Positions 9,020-16,886 of a stretch of 64,000 nt of DNA are shown here, piece by piece. Each line of letters begins with the position of its first letter. The stretch's first letter is position 1. The notes beneath the pieces were generated by a model that saw only the letters and a list, made by a program, of their open reading frames with translations, made no database searches and was not told the origin of the DNA. The stretch spans positions 1,302,001 to 1,366,000 of the forward strand of contig NZ_CP059059.1 in assembly GCF_014217855.1 (NCBI RefSeq). The letters are read 5' to 3'. Source of the stretch: Synechococcus sp. HK01-R (GTDB taxonomy: Bacteria > Cyanobacteriota > Cyanobacteriia > PCC-6307 > Cyanobiaceae). Made by a program: the position numbers and the translations under genes.

Positions 9020-9337
9020 TTACCCTTTCGCCTCCCCTTGCTCCCTTGATGGCGTTCCGAACGGTCGTTTCCACTGCTGCACGAGCATCGTCGCGCCGGT
9101 GATCAGCATCCAGAGGAGCCCAAGACCATTCAGGAGCACCAGCACGGGTTCCAGCTTGGGGCCCAGCCACTCACCTTCATGCAGCACCATCAGCCAGTGC
9201 ACCTGGTCCCGACTGAAACCTGCCCAGTCTCTTGCCAACCGGTAGCCCACCCCTGAGCCAACGGTGAGCAGCAGTGGCAACAAAACGAAGGGCGCCAGCC
9301 AGCGATGCCATTGGCGGATGCTGCGCAGCCAGACCAA
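9020..9337 (-). CDS. Small PepSY-associated-type membrane protein
   Basis: A 105-residue protein with two clear membrane helices (LAPFVLLPLLLTVGSGVGYRL near residue 15 and VLVLLNGLGLLWMLITGATML near residue 64). The first helix with the preceding RQWHRW resembles the start of PepSY-associated membrane proteins, which often begin with a histidine before the helix and a G/S-rich turn. The start is TTG at 9337, chosen because a strong purine run GAGGAGGAGG lies a few bases upstream. It is divergent from map and upstream of rplS on the same strand. Function is unknown. Confidence 0.7.
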   Translation of the reverse strand: MVWLRSIRQWHRWLAPFVLLPLLLTVGSGVGYRLARDWAGFSRDQVHWLMVLHEGEWLGPKLEPVLVLLNGLGLLWMLITGATMLVQQWKRPFGTPSREQGEAKG

Positions 9338-9412
9338 TCAACCTCCTCCTCGCGTTCAACATTGATAGCGTGACGGGATCGACTATCTGTCGCGGGTTAC
9401 CGCCAACGTTTG

Positions 9413-10255
9413 ATGAATCTGTTTGCTGACCTGCTGGCAGCCTCTGGCGGTGCCAAGGCCACCGCGACTGGACCTCGGATCCAGCAGCGTCGTGGTGTGG
9501 AAGTGAAATCAGCCCGCGAGCTGAAGATCATGGCCCGGGCCAGCAGCATCGTGGCGTCTGTGCTGCGCGAGATCATGGCGTCGGTGGAACCCGGTCAGAC
9601 CACCGCTGATCTTGATGCCCTCGCCGAACGACGGATCCGCGAGCTCGGTGCTACCCCCAGTTTCAAGGGCTATCACGGGTTCCCCGCCAGTATCTGCGCA
9701 AGCATCAACAACGAGGTGGTGCATGGTATCCCCAGTGCCAAACGGGTGATCCGCAAGGGGGATCTCCTCAAGGTCGACACGGGTGCGTATTTCGAGGGCT
9801 ACCACGGTGATAGCTGCGTCACCATCTGCGTCGGCGAGGTGCCTGAGCAAGCCCGCACTCTCAGTCGTGTTGCCCAGGAGTCGCTGATGGCTGGACTGGC
9901 TCAGATCAAGGCCGGCAACACGCTGCTTGACATTGCAGGTGCCGTGGAAGACCACGTGAAGGCGAATGGATTCAGCGTGGTGGAGGACTACACGGGACAC
10001 GGCGTTGGCCGCAATCTCCACGAAGAACCGTCCGTGTTCAATTTCCGCACCGATGAGTTGCCCAACGTGACCCTGCGGCCGGGGATGACGCTTGCGGTGG
10101 AGCCGATTCTCAATGCAGGCAGCAAGCGCTGTCGAACCTTGAAAGACCGTTGGACCGTCGTCACCCAGGACGGCAGCCTCTCCGCGCAGTGGGAGCACAC
10201 GATCGTGGTCACGTCCGATGGCTGCGAGATCCTCACCGATCGGGGCGATTGCTGA
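9413..10255 (+). CDS. map: Methionine aminopeptidase, type I
   Basis: Removes the initiator Met from nascent proteins. The pita-bread fold is recognisable: [13 protein letters not shown], then [24 protein letters not shown] with the catalytic His, [22 protein letters not shown] with the two metal-binding Asp, [14 protein letters not shown] with the third ligand His, and MTLAVEPI and [20 protein letters not shown] with the Glu ligands. The N-terminal 35 residues form an extension beyond the minimal enzyme. ATG 9413 is preferred over the adjacent TTG at 9410. It ends 22 bp inside the convergent SDR gene. Confidence 0.96.
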   Translation: MNLFADLLAASGGAKATATGPRIQQRRGVEVKSARELKIMARASSIVASVLREIMASVEPGQTTADLDALAERRIRELGATPSFKGYHGFPASICASINNEVVHGIPSAKRVIRKGDLLKVDTGAYFEGYHGDSCVTICVGEVPEQARTLSRVAQESLMAGLAQIKAGNTLLDIAGAVEDHVKANGFSVVEDYTGHGVGRNLHEEPSVFNFRTDELPNVTLRPGMTLAVEPILNAGSKRCRTLKDRWTVVTQDGSLSAQWEHTIVVTSDGCEILTDRGDC

Positions 10256-10997
10256 TCAGCCTGTTGTAGGCGGCCCGCCCTAGTTCGCTCAGGGGCATCA
10301 GCAGATAAGTCAGGGGGTTTGGGGTCACGATCACCAGGGGCAGTCCGAGCCGGGCCTGCAGGATCACTTGACCCGCCACCCAATCGGCTGACATCACGCC
10401 AATGGGATTCAGTTCGGATCGGAACGGTCCCAGCACGAGCTTGCGTAGGCGCAAGGATGGGATTGGGCTGCGCTGATGCTCACTCCAGCGGAGGCTCACC
10501 AGTTGTCCGAGCAGACGCTTGCTCAGTTCATAGGCGGGGCTTAAGGCGGGCTGGATCTCTGCCTCCGAGGTGTTCACCCAAACCTCCCGTGGCTCGGAGC
10601 CGGGAGGCAGCTCCGCGGCGATCCGCTCGTAGTGCTCGAGCAGTCGCCAGCTGCTCAGGGCGTTCACCTCCAGGGCGCGATTGAGGGTGAGGCTGCGCTG
10701 GTCAGCCCCGGGATTGATCCCGTGGTTGAGCACCAGCAGATCCAGTTGGGCCAGCACGGGTGCGAGCTCCTGCTCGCGGCCACAGTGCCACTGCACCCAG
10801 CTCTGACTTGCCGTGGTTGCGCTTGCCGCATCGCAGGGGGGCTCTCGGTGCGTCAGGCCCACCACGTGCGCGCCTAGGGCCTGAAATCGACGGCTCAGGG
10901 CCTGGCCCAGGGCTCCCTGGGCACCGGTGATGCCAATCCGGCGACCCTGCCAACGCTGGTGGTCGACGGCGGATGGGAGGGAGCTGGTCTGGGCCAT
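10233..10997 (-). CDS. Short-chain dehydrogenase/reductase family protein
   Basis: A Rossmann-fold enzyme with the dinucleotide motif [19 protein letters not shown] near residues 22-40 and the strand [11 protein letters not shown], the equivalent of the SDR NNAG motif. The catalytic YxxxK is present as AYELSKRLL. Substrate and product cannot be predicted. The C-terminus has a hydrophobic stretch ([23 protein letters not shown]) resembling membrane-anchored cyanobacterial SDR proteins. Start ATG 10997 (MAQTSS) is preferred to 11015. It overlaps map at the 3' end and is divergent from the next gene. Confidence 0.82.
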   Translation of the reverse strand: MAQTSSLPSAVDHQRWQGRRIGITGAQGALGQALSRRFQALGAHVVGLTHREPPCDAASATTASQSWVQWHCGREQELAPVLAQLDLLVLNHGINPGADQRSLTLNRALEVNALSSWRLLEHYERIAAELPPGSEPREVWVNTSEAEIQPALSPAYELSKRLLGQLVSLRWSEHQRSPIPSLRLRKLVLGPFRSELNPIGVMSADWVAGQVILQARLGLPLVIVTPNPLTYLLMPLSELGRAAYNRLISNRPDR

Positions 10998-11065
10998 TGC
11001 TCCAGCTTGGGGCATGCTTTGGGGAACTGGCGGGATTCGTGCCTACACCATCCCTCGATGCTCAG

Positions 11066-11407
11066 ATGGCTTTGTTCGCTCCCTACTGCGGCGGTCGCAG
11101 TCGAGAGCAAGACCTGCTGCGGGTTCTGGCCTATTGGTCGGGGGGGGAGGTCCGCGGTGTGCGGAGTCTCATGGAGGCCTCGCCTCACCGGTTCGATCTG
11201 CGCTGGCAACCGGTCCGGGCACCGCTGGAAAGCACCGCTTGCACACTCAACATTGAGGCGGAGCCGCCGCTCGCCTACCGCTTCTCCGTTCCCGCCCATC
11301 AGCTGATGGTCTGGTTGATGGAAAGCGGTGATCGTTCTGATCGGCTGGAGCTCCCCGACCGCTTCTGGCAGTGGTTGCTGCTGGAAGCGGGAGGCGAAGA
11401 CCTCTAA
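11066..11407 (+). CDS. Conserved hypothetical protein (113 aa)
   Basis: ATG 11066 (MALFAPYCGGRSREQ) is preferred because the longer frame to the left runs into the start region of the divergent SDR gene. The protein is soluble and mixed alpha/beta, with conserved-looking segments LLRVLAYWSGGEVRGVRSLMEA and LELPDRFWQWLLLEAGG. No known domain is recognised. It ends 32 bp before the ATG of the DRTGG protein and probably forms an operon with it. Confidence 0.68.
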   Translation: MALFAPYCGGRSREQDLLRVLAYWSGGEVRGVRSLMEASPHRFDLRWQPVRAPLESTACTLNIEAEPPLAYRFSVPAHQLMVWLMESGDRSDRLELPDRFWQWLLLEAGGEDL

Positions 11408-11439
11408 ATTGCAACACCAAGAGCGCGCCGGGTCGGGTC

Positions 11440-12531
11440 ATGGGCAACACCTTGCTGATCGGATCCTGTGAACCTTTCAGCGGGAAGTCCGCCTTAGTGC
11501 TGGGTTTGGCTCGAGCCCTCGCGAGTGGTGGCCGCCAGGTGCGGTTCGGCAAACCGCTGGCCACCAGCCTCGAGTGGAGTCCCTCCGCAGGGCCGCTCCC
11601 CGATCCGCTCATCGATGACGATGTGCGCTTCGTCGGCAGCACCTTGGGTCTTGGTGATGATCAGCTGATCCCCTCATTGCATCTGCTGTCGCCGGTCACG
11701 GCGGATGCACGCCTCGCCCAGGGCCAGCTCGCCGCCGGTGATGGTTTCATTCAGCTGCGGAACGAGCTCTCTCAGCATCAGGACGGGGTCACCTTGCTGG
11801 AGGCAGCAGGCAGTCTTCACGAAGGTCTGCTCTATGGACTCAGCCTTGTGCAGCTGGCCCAGGGCCTTCAGGCACCGGTGGTGCTTGTGCATCTCTGGCA
11901 GGACAGCCGCAGCGTTGATGCTCTGCTCGCGGCCCGTGACCAGCTCGGTGATCGCTTGATGGGCATCGTGCTGAATGCCGTTACCCCTGATGAAGTGGAG
12001 GAACTGCAGCGTCATGTGGTGCCCGCCCTCGAGGGGCTTGGCCTGCAGGTCTTTGGCGTGATGCCTCGTTCGCCCCTGCTGCGCAGCGTCACCGTCGGAG
12101 AACTCGTGCGTCGTCTCGATGCAAGGGTGATCTGCTGTGAGGAGCGGCTTGAACTCCTGGTGGAGACCCTGAGCATTGGCGCCATGAATGTGAACTCAGC
12201 CATGGAGTTTTTCCGTCGACGCCGCAACATGGCCGTGGTGACGGGCGCGGATCGTACCGATATTCAGCTGGCCGCCCTTGAGGCGTCCACCCAGTGTCTG
12301 ATCTTGACCGGTGCCGGCGAGCCCCTGCCCCAGCTGATCAGTCGCGCCGATGAATTGGAGGTGCCGCTCCTGAAGGTGGAGAGCGACACGCTCGCCACCG
12401 TTGAAGTGATTGAACAAGCCTTCGGGCATGTCCGTCTGCATGAGGCGGTGAAGGCCACGTATGCCTTCCGGCTCGTGGAGGAGCACTGTCAACTGGATCG
12501 CATTTTCTCCGCCCTCGACCAGTCGGCCTGA
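11440..12531 (+). CDS. DRTGG-domain P-loop protein (phosphotransacetylase-family N-terminal type)
   Basis: The N-terminus MGNTLLIGSCEPFSGKSALVL is a dethiobiotin-synthetase-like P-loop domain with a GKS motif, and the second half contains the DRTGG domain (LVRRLDARVICCEERLELLVE, then VVTGADRTDIQLAALEAS). The same two modules form the N-terminal part of long phosphotransacetylases, but the catalytic acetyltransferase domain is absent. Such proteins are widespread in cyanobacteria and their activity is unproved; nucleotide or acetyl-phosphate sensing is a guess. Start ATG 11440 matches the domain start. The DprA/LOG-like gene follows. Confidence 0.85.
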   Translation: MGNTLLIGSCEPFSGKSALVLGLARALASGGRQVRFGKPLATSLEWSPSAGPLPDPLIDDDVRFVGSTLGLGDDQLIPSLHLLSPVTADARLAQGQLAAGDGFIQLRNELSQHQDGVTLLEAAGSLHEGLLYGLSLVQLAQGLQAPVVLVHLWQDSRSVDALLAARDQLGDRLMGIVLNAVTPDEVEELQRHVVPALEGLGLQVFGVMPRSPLLRSVTVGELVRRLDARVICCEERLELLVETLSIGAMNVNSAMEFFRRRRNMAVVTGADRTDIQLAALEASTQCLILTGAGEPLPQLISRADELEVPLLKVESDTLATVEVIEQAFGHVRLHEAVKATYAFRLVEEHCQLDRIFSALDQSA

Positions 12532-12573
12532 CAATCTATTTGGCACTGCTAGTTTCAATTTCAAATTGGCGGG

Positions 12574-13092
12574 ATGTCCTTGAGCCGCTCCCTTGACCTT
12601 CCTGCCCTCGATCGGGTGGACACCCTGGCGCAGGAACTGGCCCTGCTTCAGGACAAGGGAAAACGGCGGATCGCAATTCTTGGTAGCCGCCATGTGCCAG
12701 TGGTGGCCATCCATCTGATCGAATTGATCGCCCGCTCTCTGGCCCAGGAGGGGCACTCCCTGATGACCTCAGGAGCCCAGGGGGTCAACGCCGCGGTCAT
12801 CCGCGGTGTGCTCGAAGTCGACCCCGCGCGCCTCACGGTGCTCCTGCCCCAGAGCCTCGATCGGCAATCATCGGAGATCCGCGATCAGCTCGAACGGGTG
12901 CTGCATCTGATTGAGAAGCCCGAGCATGACGATCTGCCCCTGCCGATGGCCAGCAGTCTCTGCAATCAGGACATCATCAACCGCTGTGACCAGCTGATCT
13001 GTCTGGCCTTCCATGACAGCGAAACCCTGCTGAACAGCTGCCGCTTTGCGGAGGACATGGGCAAGGTTGTGAGTCTTCTGTTCTTCGACTGA
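12574..13092 (+). CDS. DprA/LOG-like Rossmann-fold protein
   Basis: A 172-residue protein with KRRIAILGSRHVPVVAIHLIE, SLMTSGAQGVNAAVIRG and SLCNQDIINRCDQLICLAFHD, which follow the pattern of the SMF/DprA and LOG nucleotide-binding folds (glycine-rich turn then a GxxxGxN-like loop). Cyanobacterial homologues are often labelled DNA recombination-mediator protein A, but the protein lacks the C-terminal winged helix of true DprA, so that function is not established. It is transcribed with the preceding genes and converges with the NfeD gene 3 bp beyond its stop. Confidence 0.72.
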   Translation: MSLSRSLDLPALDRVDTLAQELALLQDKGKRRIAILGSRHVPVVAIHLIELIARSLAQEGHSLMTSGAQGVNAAVIRGVLEVDPARLTVLLPQSLDRQSSEIRDQLERVLHLIEKPEHDDLPLPMASSLCNQDIINRCDQLICLAFHDSETLLNSCRFAEDMGKVVSLLFFD

Positions 13093-13095
13093 CGT

Positions 13096-13536
13096 TCAGG
13101 GCCGGAAACGGGCGATGACCTGCAGCTGGGTGCCGTCCCGCCCCACGACGAGCACCTGCTCGCCGTCGCTGATTGCCTGGTCGAGATCCAAGGAGCTGGC
13201 GGCCCAGCTCTGACCATGCCAGCGCACCCGACCTTCGCCGCCCGGGGGGATAGCACTGATCACTTCAGCCAGATCCTCCCGTTGGCGCTCCTGGCCAGGA
13301 CGTGGATTGCGGCGAGCCGACCAGCGGCTGAGCCAAATGGTGCCGACGACGGTCAGCACCAGGAACAACAGAATCTGCACCAGCAGTGGCAGAGGGGTCA
13401 GGGCCGTCAGCAGAGAGAGCAGCAGTGCTGCAAGGGCCGCGACCATCAAGCCGTCGAAGCTGGGTTGGGCCAATTCCAGGCTCAGAAGCCCCCCAGCGAT
13501 CAGGAGCCAGATCAGTGGAATCCAGAACGGGGGCAT
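13096..13536 (-). CDS. NfeD-like membrane protein
   Basis: A 146-residue protein with two or three N-terminal membrane helices (IPLIWLLIAGGLLSLELAQPSFDGLMVAALAALLLSLL...) followed by a soluble OB-fold-like domain (GGEGRVRWHGQSWAASSLD, then ISDGEQVLVVGRDGTQLQV), the architecture of short NfeD proteins. NfeD partners with stomatin/SPFH proteins, and such a gene lies immediately upstream on the opposite strand, which supports the call. It likely helps assemble membrane microdomains; a direct role is inferred from the family only. Confidence 0.88.
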   Translation of the reverse strand: MPPFWIPLIWLLIAGGLLSLELAQPSFDGLMVAALAALLLSLLTALTPLPLLVQILLFLVLTVVGTIWLSRWSARRNPRPGQERQREDLAEVISAIPPGGEGRVRWHGQSWAASSLDLDQAISDGEQVLVVGRDGTQLQVIARFRP

Positions 13537-13649
13537 CGGCGGGCGGTTTGTGGTTCTGAATCCCCACTCTGCAGTCCACGGCCTTGATCGGCAGAGTGTT
13601 GCCGGCTCGAGGCACTGTCCGTAGGGTCCGGGAAGTGGGTGCTCAAGGG

Positions 13650-14558
13650 ATGGAAGCCTTTCTCGGTCTGCCGGCGCTGGTGTTGATTGCCCTGTTGGGC
13701 AGCGGAAGCGTCAAGGTCACGAGCGGAGGCCGTTCTCGTCTGGTGGAGCGCCTTGGCAAATACGACCGTGAACTGCAGCCGGGCTTGTCCTTCGTGCTGC
13801 CGGTGGTGGAGAAAGTGGTGAGCCATGAATCGCTGAAGGAACGGGTGCTGGATATCCCCCCTCAGCTCTGCATCACCCGCGACAACGTGTCGATCGAAGT
13901 GGATGCCGTGGTGTATTGGCAGCTGCTCGAGCATTCCCGCGCTTATTACGCGGTCGACAATCTTCAGGCGGCGATGGTCAATCTGGTGCTCACCCAGATC
14001 AGGGCCGAGATGGGCAAGCTGGATCTCGATCAGACCTTCACCACCCGCAGTGAGGTGAATGAGTTGTTGCTGAAGGAACTGGATGAGGCCACGGACCCCT
14101 GGGGTGTGAAGGTGACCCGGGTGGAGATGCGCGACATCAATCCATCACCGGGTGTGAAGCAGGCGATGGAGGCGCAGATGACGGCGGAGCGGGAGAAGCG
14201 CGCGGCGATCCTGCGCTCCGAGGGCGAGAAGGAATCTCAGCTGAATGAGGCCCGCGGCCGTGCGGAGGCTTTGGTGCTGGATGCCCGTGCCCAGAAAGAA
14301 GCGCTGCTGCTCGATGCAGAAGCCCAGGTGAAGCAGCAGGAACTGCTTGCGAAAGCCAAGGCGGAGGCTGCCCTGGAGCTGGCCCGTGCCCTGGAAGCGA
14401 ACCCAAAGGCCGCCGAAGCGATGCGGTTGATGTTGGCGAAGGATTGGATGGCGATGGGTGAACAGTTGGCCGAGGCCCCAGCCGGCAGTGTGCTGATGGT
14501 GGATCCCCAGTCGCCCGCCTCCTTGCTGGCGGCACTCAAGCAGTTTCAGCAGGGATAG
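13650..14558 (+). CDS. SPFH/Band 7 stomatin-like protein
   Basis: Start at ATG 13650 (MEAFLGLPALVLIALLG) places an N-terminal membrane hairpin first. The SPFH domain follows (GGRSRLVERLGKYDRELQ, ERVLDIPPQLCITRDNVSIE, VDAVVYWQLLEHSRAYYAV), then a coiled-coil rich in Ala, Glu and Lys (EAQMTAEREKRAAILRSEGE) and a C-terminal helix ending ASLLAALKQFQQG. Members oligomerise on the membrane and organise microdomains, often with an NfeD partner; such a gene is divergently arranged 113 bp away. Confidence 0.93.
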   Translation: MEAFLGLPALVLIALLGSGSVKVTSGGRSRLVERLGKYDRELQPGLSFVLPVVEKVVSHESLKERVLDIPPQLCITRDNVSIEVDAVVYWQLLEHSRAYYAVDNLQAAMVNLVLTQIRAEMGKLDLDQTFTTRSEVNELLLKELDEATDPWGVKVTRVEMRDINPSPGVKQAMEAQMTAEREKRAAILRSEGEKESQLNEARGRAEALVLDARAQKEALLLDAEAQVKQQELLAKAKAEAALELARALEANPKAAEAMRLMLAKDWMAMGEQLAEAPAGSVLMVDPQSPASLLAALKQFQQG

Positions 14559-14665
14559 AGAGCGGGTGGTGGTTGGTTGTTTGCGCTACGCACGCTTTAG
14601 AAAAAACCGCTAAACAGGATTTCGAAACTCAGGCGCATCAGGCTGCTGCAAAGCAGTTGTTTTTT

Positions 14666-15334
14666 ATGTTTCTCACCGTCTTTGGTCAGAAGGGAGGGGT
14701 CGCCAAAACCTGCACAAGTGTGCACTTATCTGCGGTCTGGGCAAGACGAGGATTCAATGTCTGCCTTGTTGATGCTGATCGCAATCGATCAGCGACGGCC
14801 TATGGAGCCAGGGGGTTGCTTGATTTCTCGGTGGTTCCCATCGAGGCGGCGGCCAAGGCGACCCGTGCTGCCGACATCGTTGTGACCGATGGTCAGGCCA
14901 GTAGTCAGGATGACGAGTTGAACAGGCTGTCTGAAGGATCTGATTTGATTGTTCTGCCGACTACCCCACAGGCTCGATCGGTTGAACTCACGATTGAGCT
15001 GGCCTCAATGTTGCGAAGCAAGGAGGTTCCAGCTTGTGTGTTGATGGTGAAAGTTGACTCGCGTAAGCAGCGGCATGCCCACGAAGCCAAGGCAATCCTG
15101 GTGGATTTTGGTTTGCAAGTTCTCAGGGCTGAAATTCCTCTGCTGGCAGCCTTTGATAAGGCTGAGGTGCAGGGAAGCATCGTGATGGACGCGGTGGATG
15201 ATCGTGGTCGAGCTGATCGTCGGCGCATGCTCGGTTGGACTGCCTACTGCGCGGCTGCTGCTGAGATCGAAGCGATCCATCGGGCTGCCCAGGCCGTAGC
15301 CGGTGACTCCGGGCTGGATGGACTTGCGGCCTGA
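14666..15334 (+). CDS. Orphan ParA/MinD-like ATPase
   Basis: ATG 14666 starts directly at the deviant Walker A loop FGQKGGVAKTCTS, which keeps the signature lysine of the ParA/Soj class. Switch regions are CLVDADRNRSATAYG and IVVTDGQAS, and LIVLPTTPQARSV is a typical later strand. At 222 residues it lacks the N-terminal helix-turn-helix of plasmid ParA proteins. No ParB gene or clear parS lies beside it, so it could position a cargo other than DNA, such as carboxysomes or chemoreceptors, or be a plasmid relic. The leader is A/T-richer than the surroundings. Confidence 0.85.
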   Translation: MFLTVFGQKGGVAKTCTSVHLSAVWARRGFNVCLVDADRNRSATAYGARGLLDFSVVPIEAAAKATRAADIVVTDGQASSQDDELNRLSEGSDLIVLPTTPQARSVELTIELASMLRSKEVPACVLMVKVDSRKQRHAHEAKAILVDFGLQVLRAEIPLLAAFDKAEVQGSIVMDAVDDRGRADRRRMLGWTAYCAAAAEIEAIHRAAQAVAGDSGLDGLAA

Positions 15335-15352
15335 TGGCTACCCGTTGAGGCT

Positions 15353-15808
15353 TCAGGCAGTGGCGAGCAGGGCGCGGAGGCCTTCGACATAGAGCGTGCC
15401 TGTGCACAGCAAGGCGCTGGCCCAGCAGAGACCACGGAGGGGCGGCACATTGCCGACGTAGGCCCCGATGTAGAGGAGACGAAGGAGCGGCTGAAGCAAG
15501 GCCGCTGTGATTGCGGTGTTGGGAAGTGCTCCGCTGTGCAGAGCTGCGATCACACAGAGCAGGGCAGCGGGAGCGTGGAGAGTGAAGGCTTCGAAGCTGT
15601 TCTGGTGGGCCCAGCTGGCCCGTCGTCCCCAAATGGGCAGGCGTTCGAACATCGCCCGGGGCGCACCCATGTCGGCCATGGTGAAATCCGCCTGGGAGCG
15701 GGCGGCTCCGAGGGGCACGATGCTCAGGACGACAACGGCCCCTGAAAGCAACACCGACCAGGCGTAGGGTGCCGCGGCACTGGCGGTGAACAGGCTGGTT
15801 AAAGGCAT
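15353..15808 (-). CDS. MAPEG family membrane protein
   Basis: A 151-residue protein with four probable helices. The conserved MAPEG pattern is visible as RASWAHQNSFEAFTLHAPAAL, where the Arg/His/Asn/Glu residues line the glutathione site in the eicosanoid and glutathione-metabolism relatives. Bacterial members have unclear substrates. It is convergent with the ParA gene and divergent from yajQ, starting 45 bp from it. The family call is strong; activity is not. Confidence 0.87.
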   Translation of the reverse strand: MPLTSLFTASAAAPYAWSVLLSGAVVVLSIVPLGAARSQADFTMADMGAPRAMFERLPIWGRRASWAHQNSFEAFTLHAPAALLCVIAALHSGALPNTAITAALLQPLLRLLYIGAYVGNVPPLRGLCWASALLCTGTLYVEGLRALLATA

Positions 15809-15861
15809 CGGCGGCCGGTTGCAGTGCCCTTTTCTAAGCTGCGGGCAACCGGATGAATGCC

Positions 15862-16359
15862 ATGGCCAGCACCTTTTCCTTTGATGTGGTCTCGGATTTC
15901 GACCGCCAGGAGCTGGTGAACACCCTCGATCAGGTCCGTCGGGATATCGGTACCCGCTACGACCTGAAGGACTCGGGAACGGAGATTGAGCTGGAGGAAA
16001 CCGAGGTGGTGATCACCACCGCCAGCGATATGACTCTCCAGGCAGTGGAGGATGTGCTGCGAACCAAGGCCACGAAGCGCAATCTTTCCCTCAAGATCTT
16101 TGATTTCCAGACGCCGGAGGCCGTGGGTGGTAACCGGGTGAAGCAGGTGGTGAAATTGCGCAAAGGCCTCAGTCAGGAGATTGCTAAGAAACTGAGCAAG
16201 ATTGTGCGCGATGAACTCAAGAAGGTGACGGTGGCGATTCAGGGAGAGAGCCTGCGCATCACCGGAAAGAGCAAGGACGACTTGCAACAGGCGATTCAGT
16301 TGCTGAAAACGAAGGAGGAGGAGTTGGATGTTCCCCTGCAGTTTGAGAACTATCGCTGA
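15862..16359 (+). CDS. YajQ-family nucleotide-binding protein
   Basis: Two ferredoxin-like modules in tandem: MASTFSFDVVSDFDRQELVN at the start, then GTRYDLKDSGTEIELEETEV, and a second repeat near NRVKQVVKLRKGLSQEIAKKL followed by KVTVAIQGESLRITGKSKDDL. YajQ proteins bind cyclic di-GMP in some bacteria and tRNA or rRNA in others. ATG 15862 fits the family start better than ATG 15853. It stands alone between MAPEG and the truncated DUF481 gene. Confidence 0.94.
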   Translation: MASTFSFDVVSDFDRQELVNTLDQVRRDIGTRYDLKDSGTEIELEETEVVITTASDMTLQAVEDVLRTKATKRNLSLKIFDFQTPEAVGGNRVKQVVKLRKGLSQEIAKKLSKIVRDELKKVTVAIQGESLRITGKSKDDLQQAIQLLKTKEEELDVPLQFENYR

Positions 16360-16376
16360 GAGAGCCTGGTTTGAAT

Positions 16377-16832
16377 TCAGTTGAATTGTGTGCCCACCTG
16401 CACGGAGAAGCTCAGCTCCTCGTTGTTGGTTTTGTAGCGCGTAGCGAGGCTGGCCGTCCCCCCTGCTGAGAAGTCATTGTCGGAATTACTGCCATTCACA
16501 CCGAGAGCCAAGCTGCCAGACCAAGGAGATGGTTTTGCGGTCGGTTTCAGGTCTGAGACCTGAATCTCCGGTCGCCCGAGGTTGGGGTGAAGAATCACCT
16601 TGACGGTTTCGGTGCTGTCTTCCGTGATCAGTGTTCCCGTCAGCTTGTCGCCGTTCTGAAGCAGCAGGGTCACACGTTCAGCATGGGCTTCGGCTGTTGC
16701 CGCAGTGATCGCTAGGCCTGCTGTCAGCAAGCAGTGAAAGAAGCAGGGGCGGCTGTCCAGGCAGATGAACGACAGGGACTCTCCGTCAACGGCCTCATCT
16801 TTGCATGAGCAGTTCTGCAGTCTGTCTCTCAC
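16377..16832 (-). CDS. Truncated DUF481-type outer-membrane protein
   Basis: After a cysteine-rich N-terminus with a hydrophobic signal-like stretch (CFFHCLLTAGLAITAATAEAHA) come VTLLLQNGDKLTGTLI and SGSLALGVNGSNSDNDFSAGG, which match the beginning of DUF481 beta-barrel proteins (YdiY type). Only 151 residues remain where the family usually has 230-260, and the frame ends by a stop after about three strands, so the barrel cannot close. It is therefore likely a decayed remnant. The upstream start is uncertain because the first 30 residues look unlike a normal signal peptide. Confidence 0.55.
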   Translation of the reverse strand: MRDRLQNCSCKDEAVDGESLSFICLDSRPCFFHCLLTAGLAITAATAEAHAERVTLLLQNGDKLTGTLITEDSTETVKVILHPNLGRPEIQVSDLKPTAKPSPWSGSLALGVNGSNSDNDFSAGGTASLATRYKTNNEELSFSVQVGTQFN

Positions 16833-16865
16833 GCTCAGTGCGCTCCGCTGGCTTCCATGAAGCCG

Positions 16866-16886
16866 ACCTGTGACTTGGTCACAGGT
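16866..16886 (-). terminator. Possible terminator hairpin over the porin stop codon
   Basis: ACCTGTGAC and GTCACAGGT form a perfect nine-base stem with a three-base loop. The stop codon of the porin gene (16879-16881) lies inside the stem. No T-run follows on the minus strand, so termination is uncertain and a role in mRNA stability is equally possible. Confidence 0.45.
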
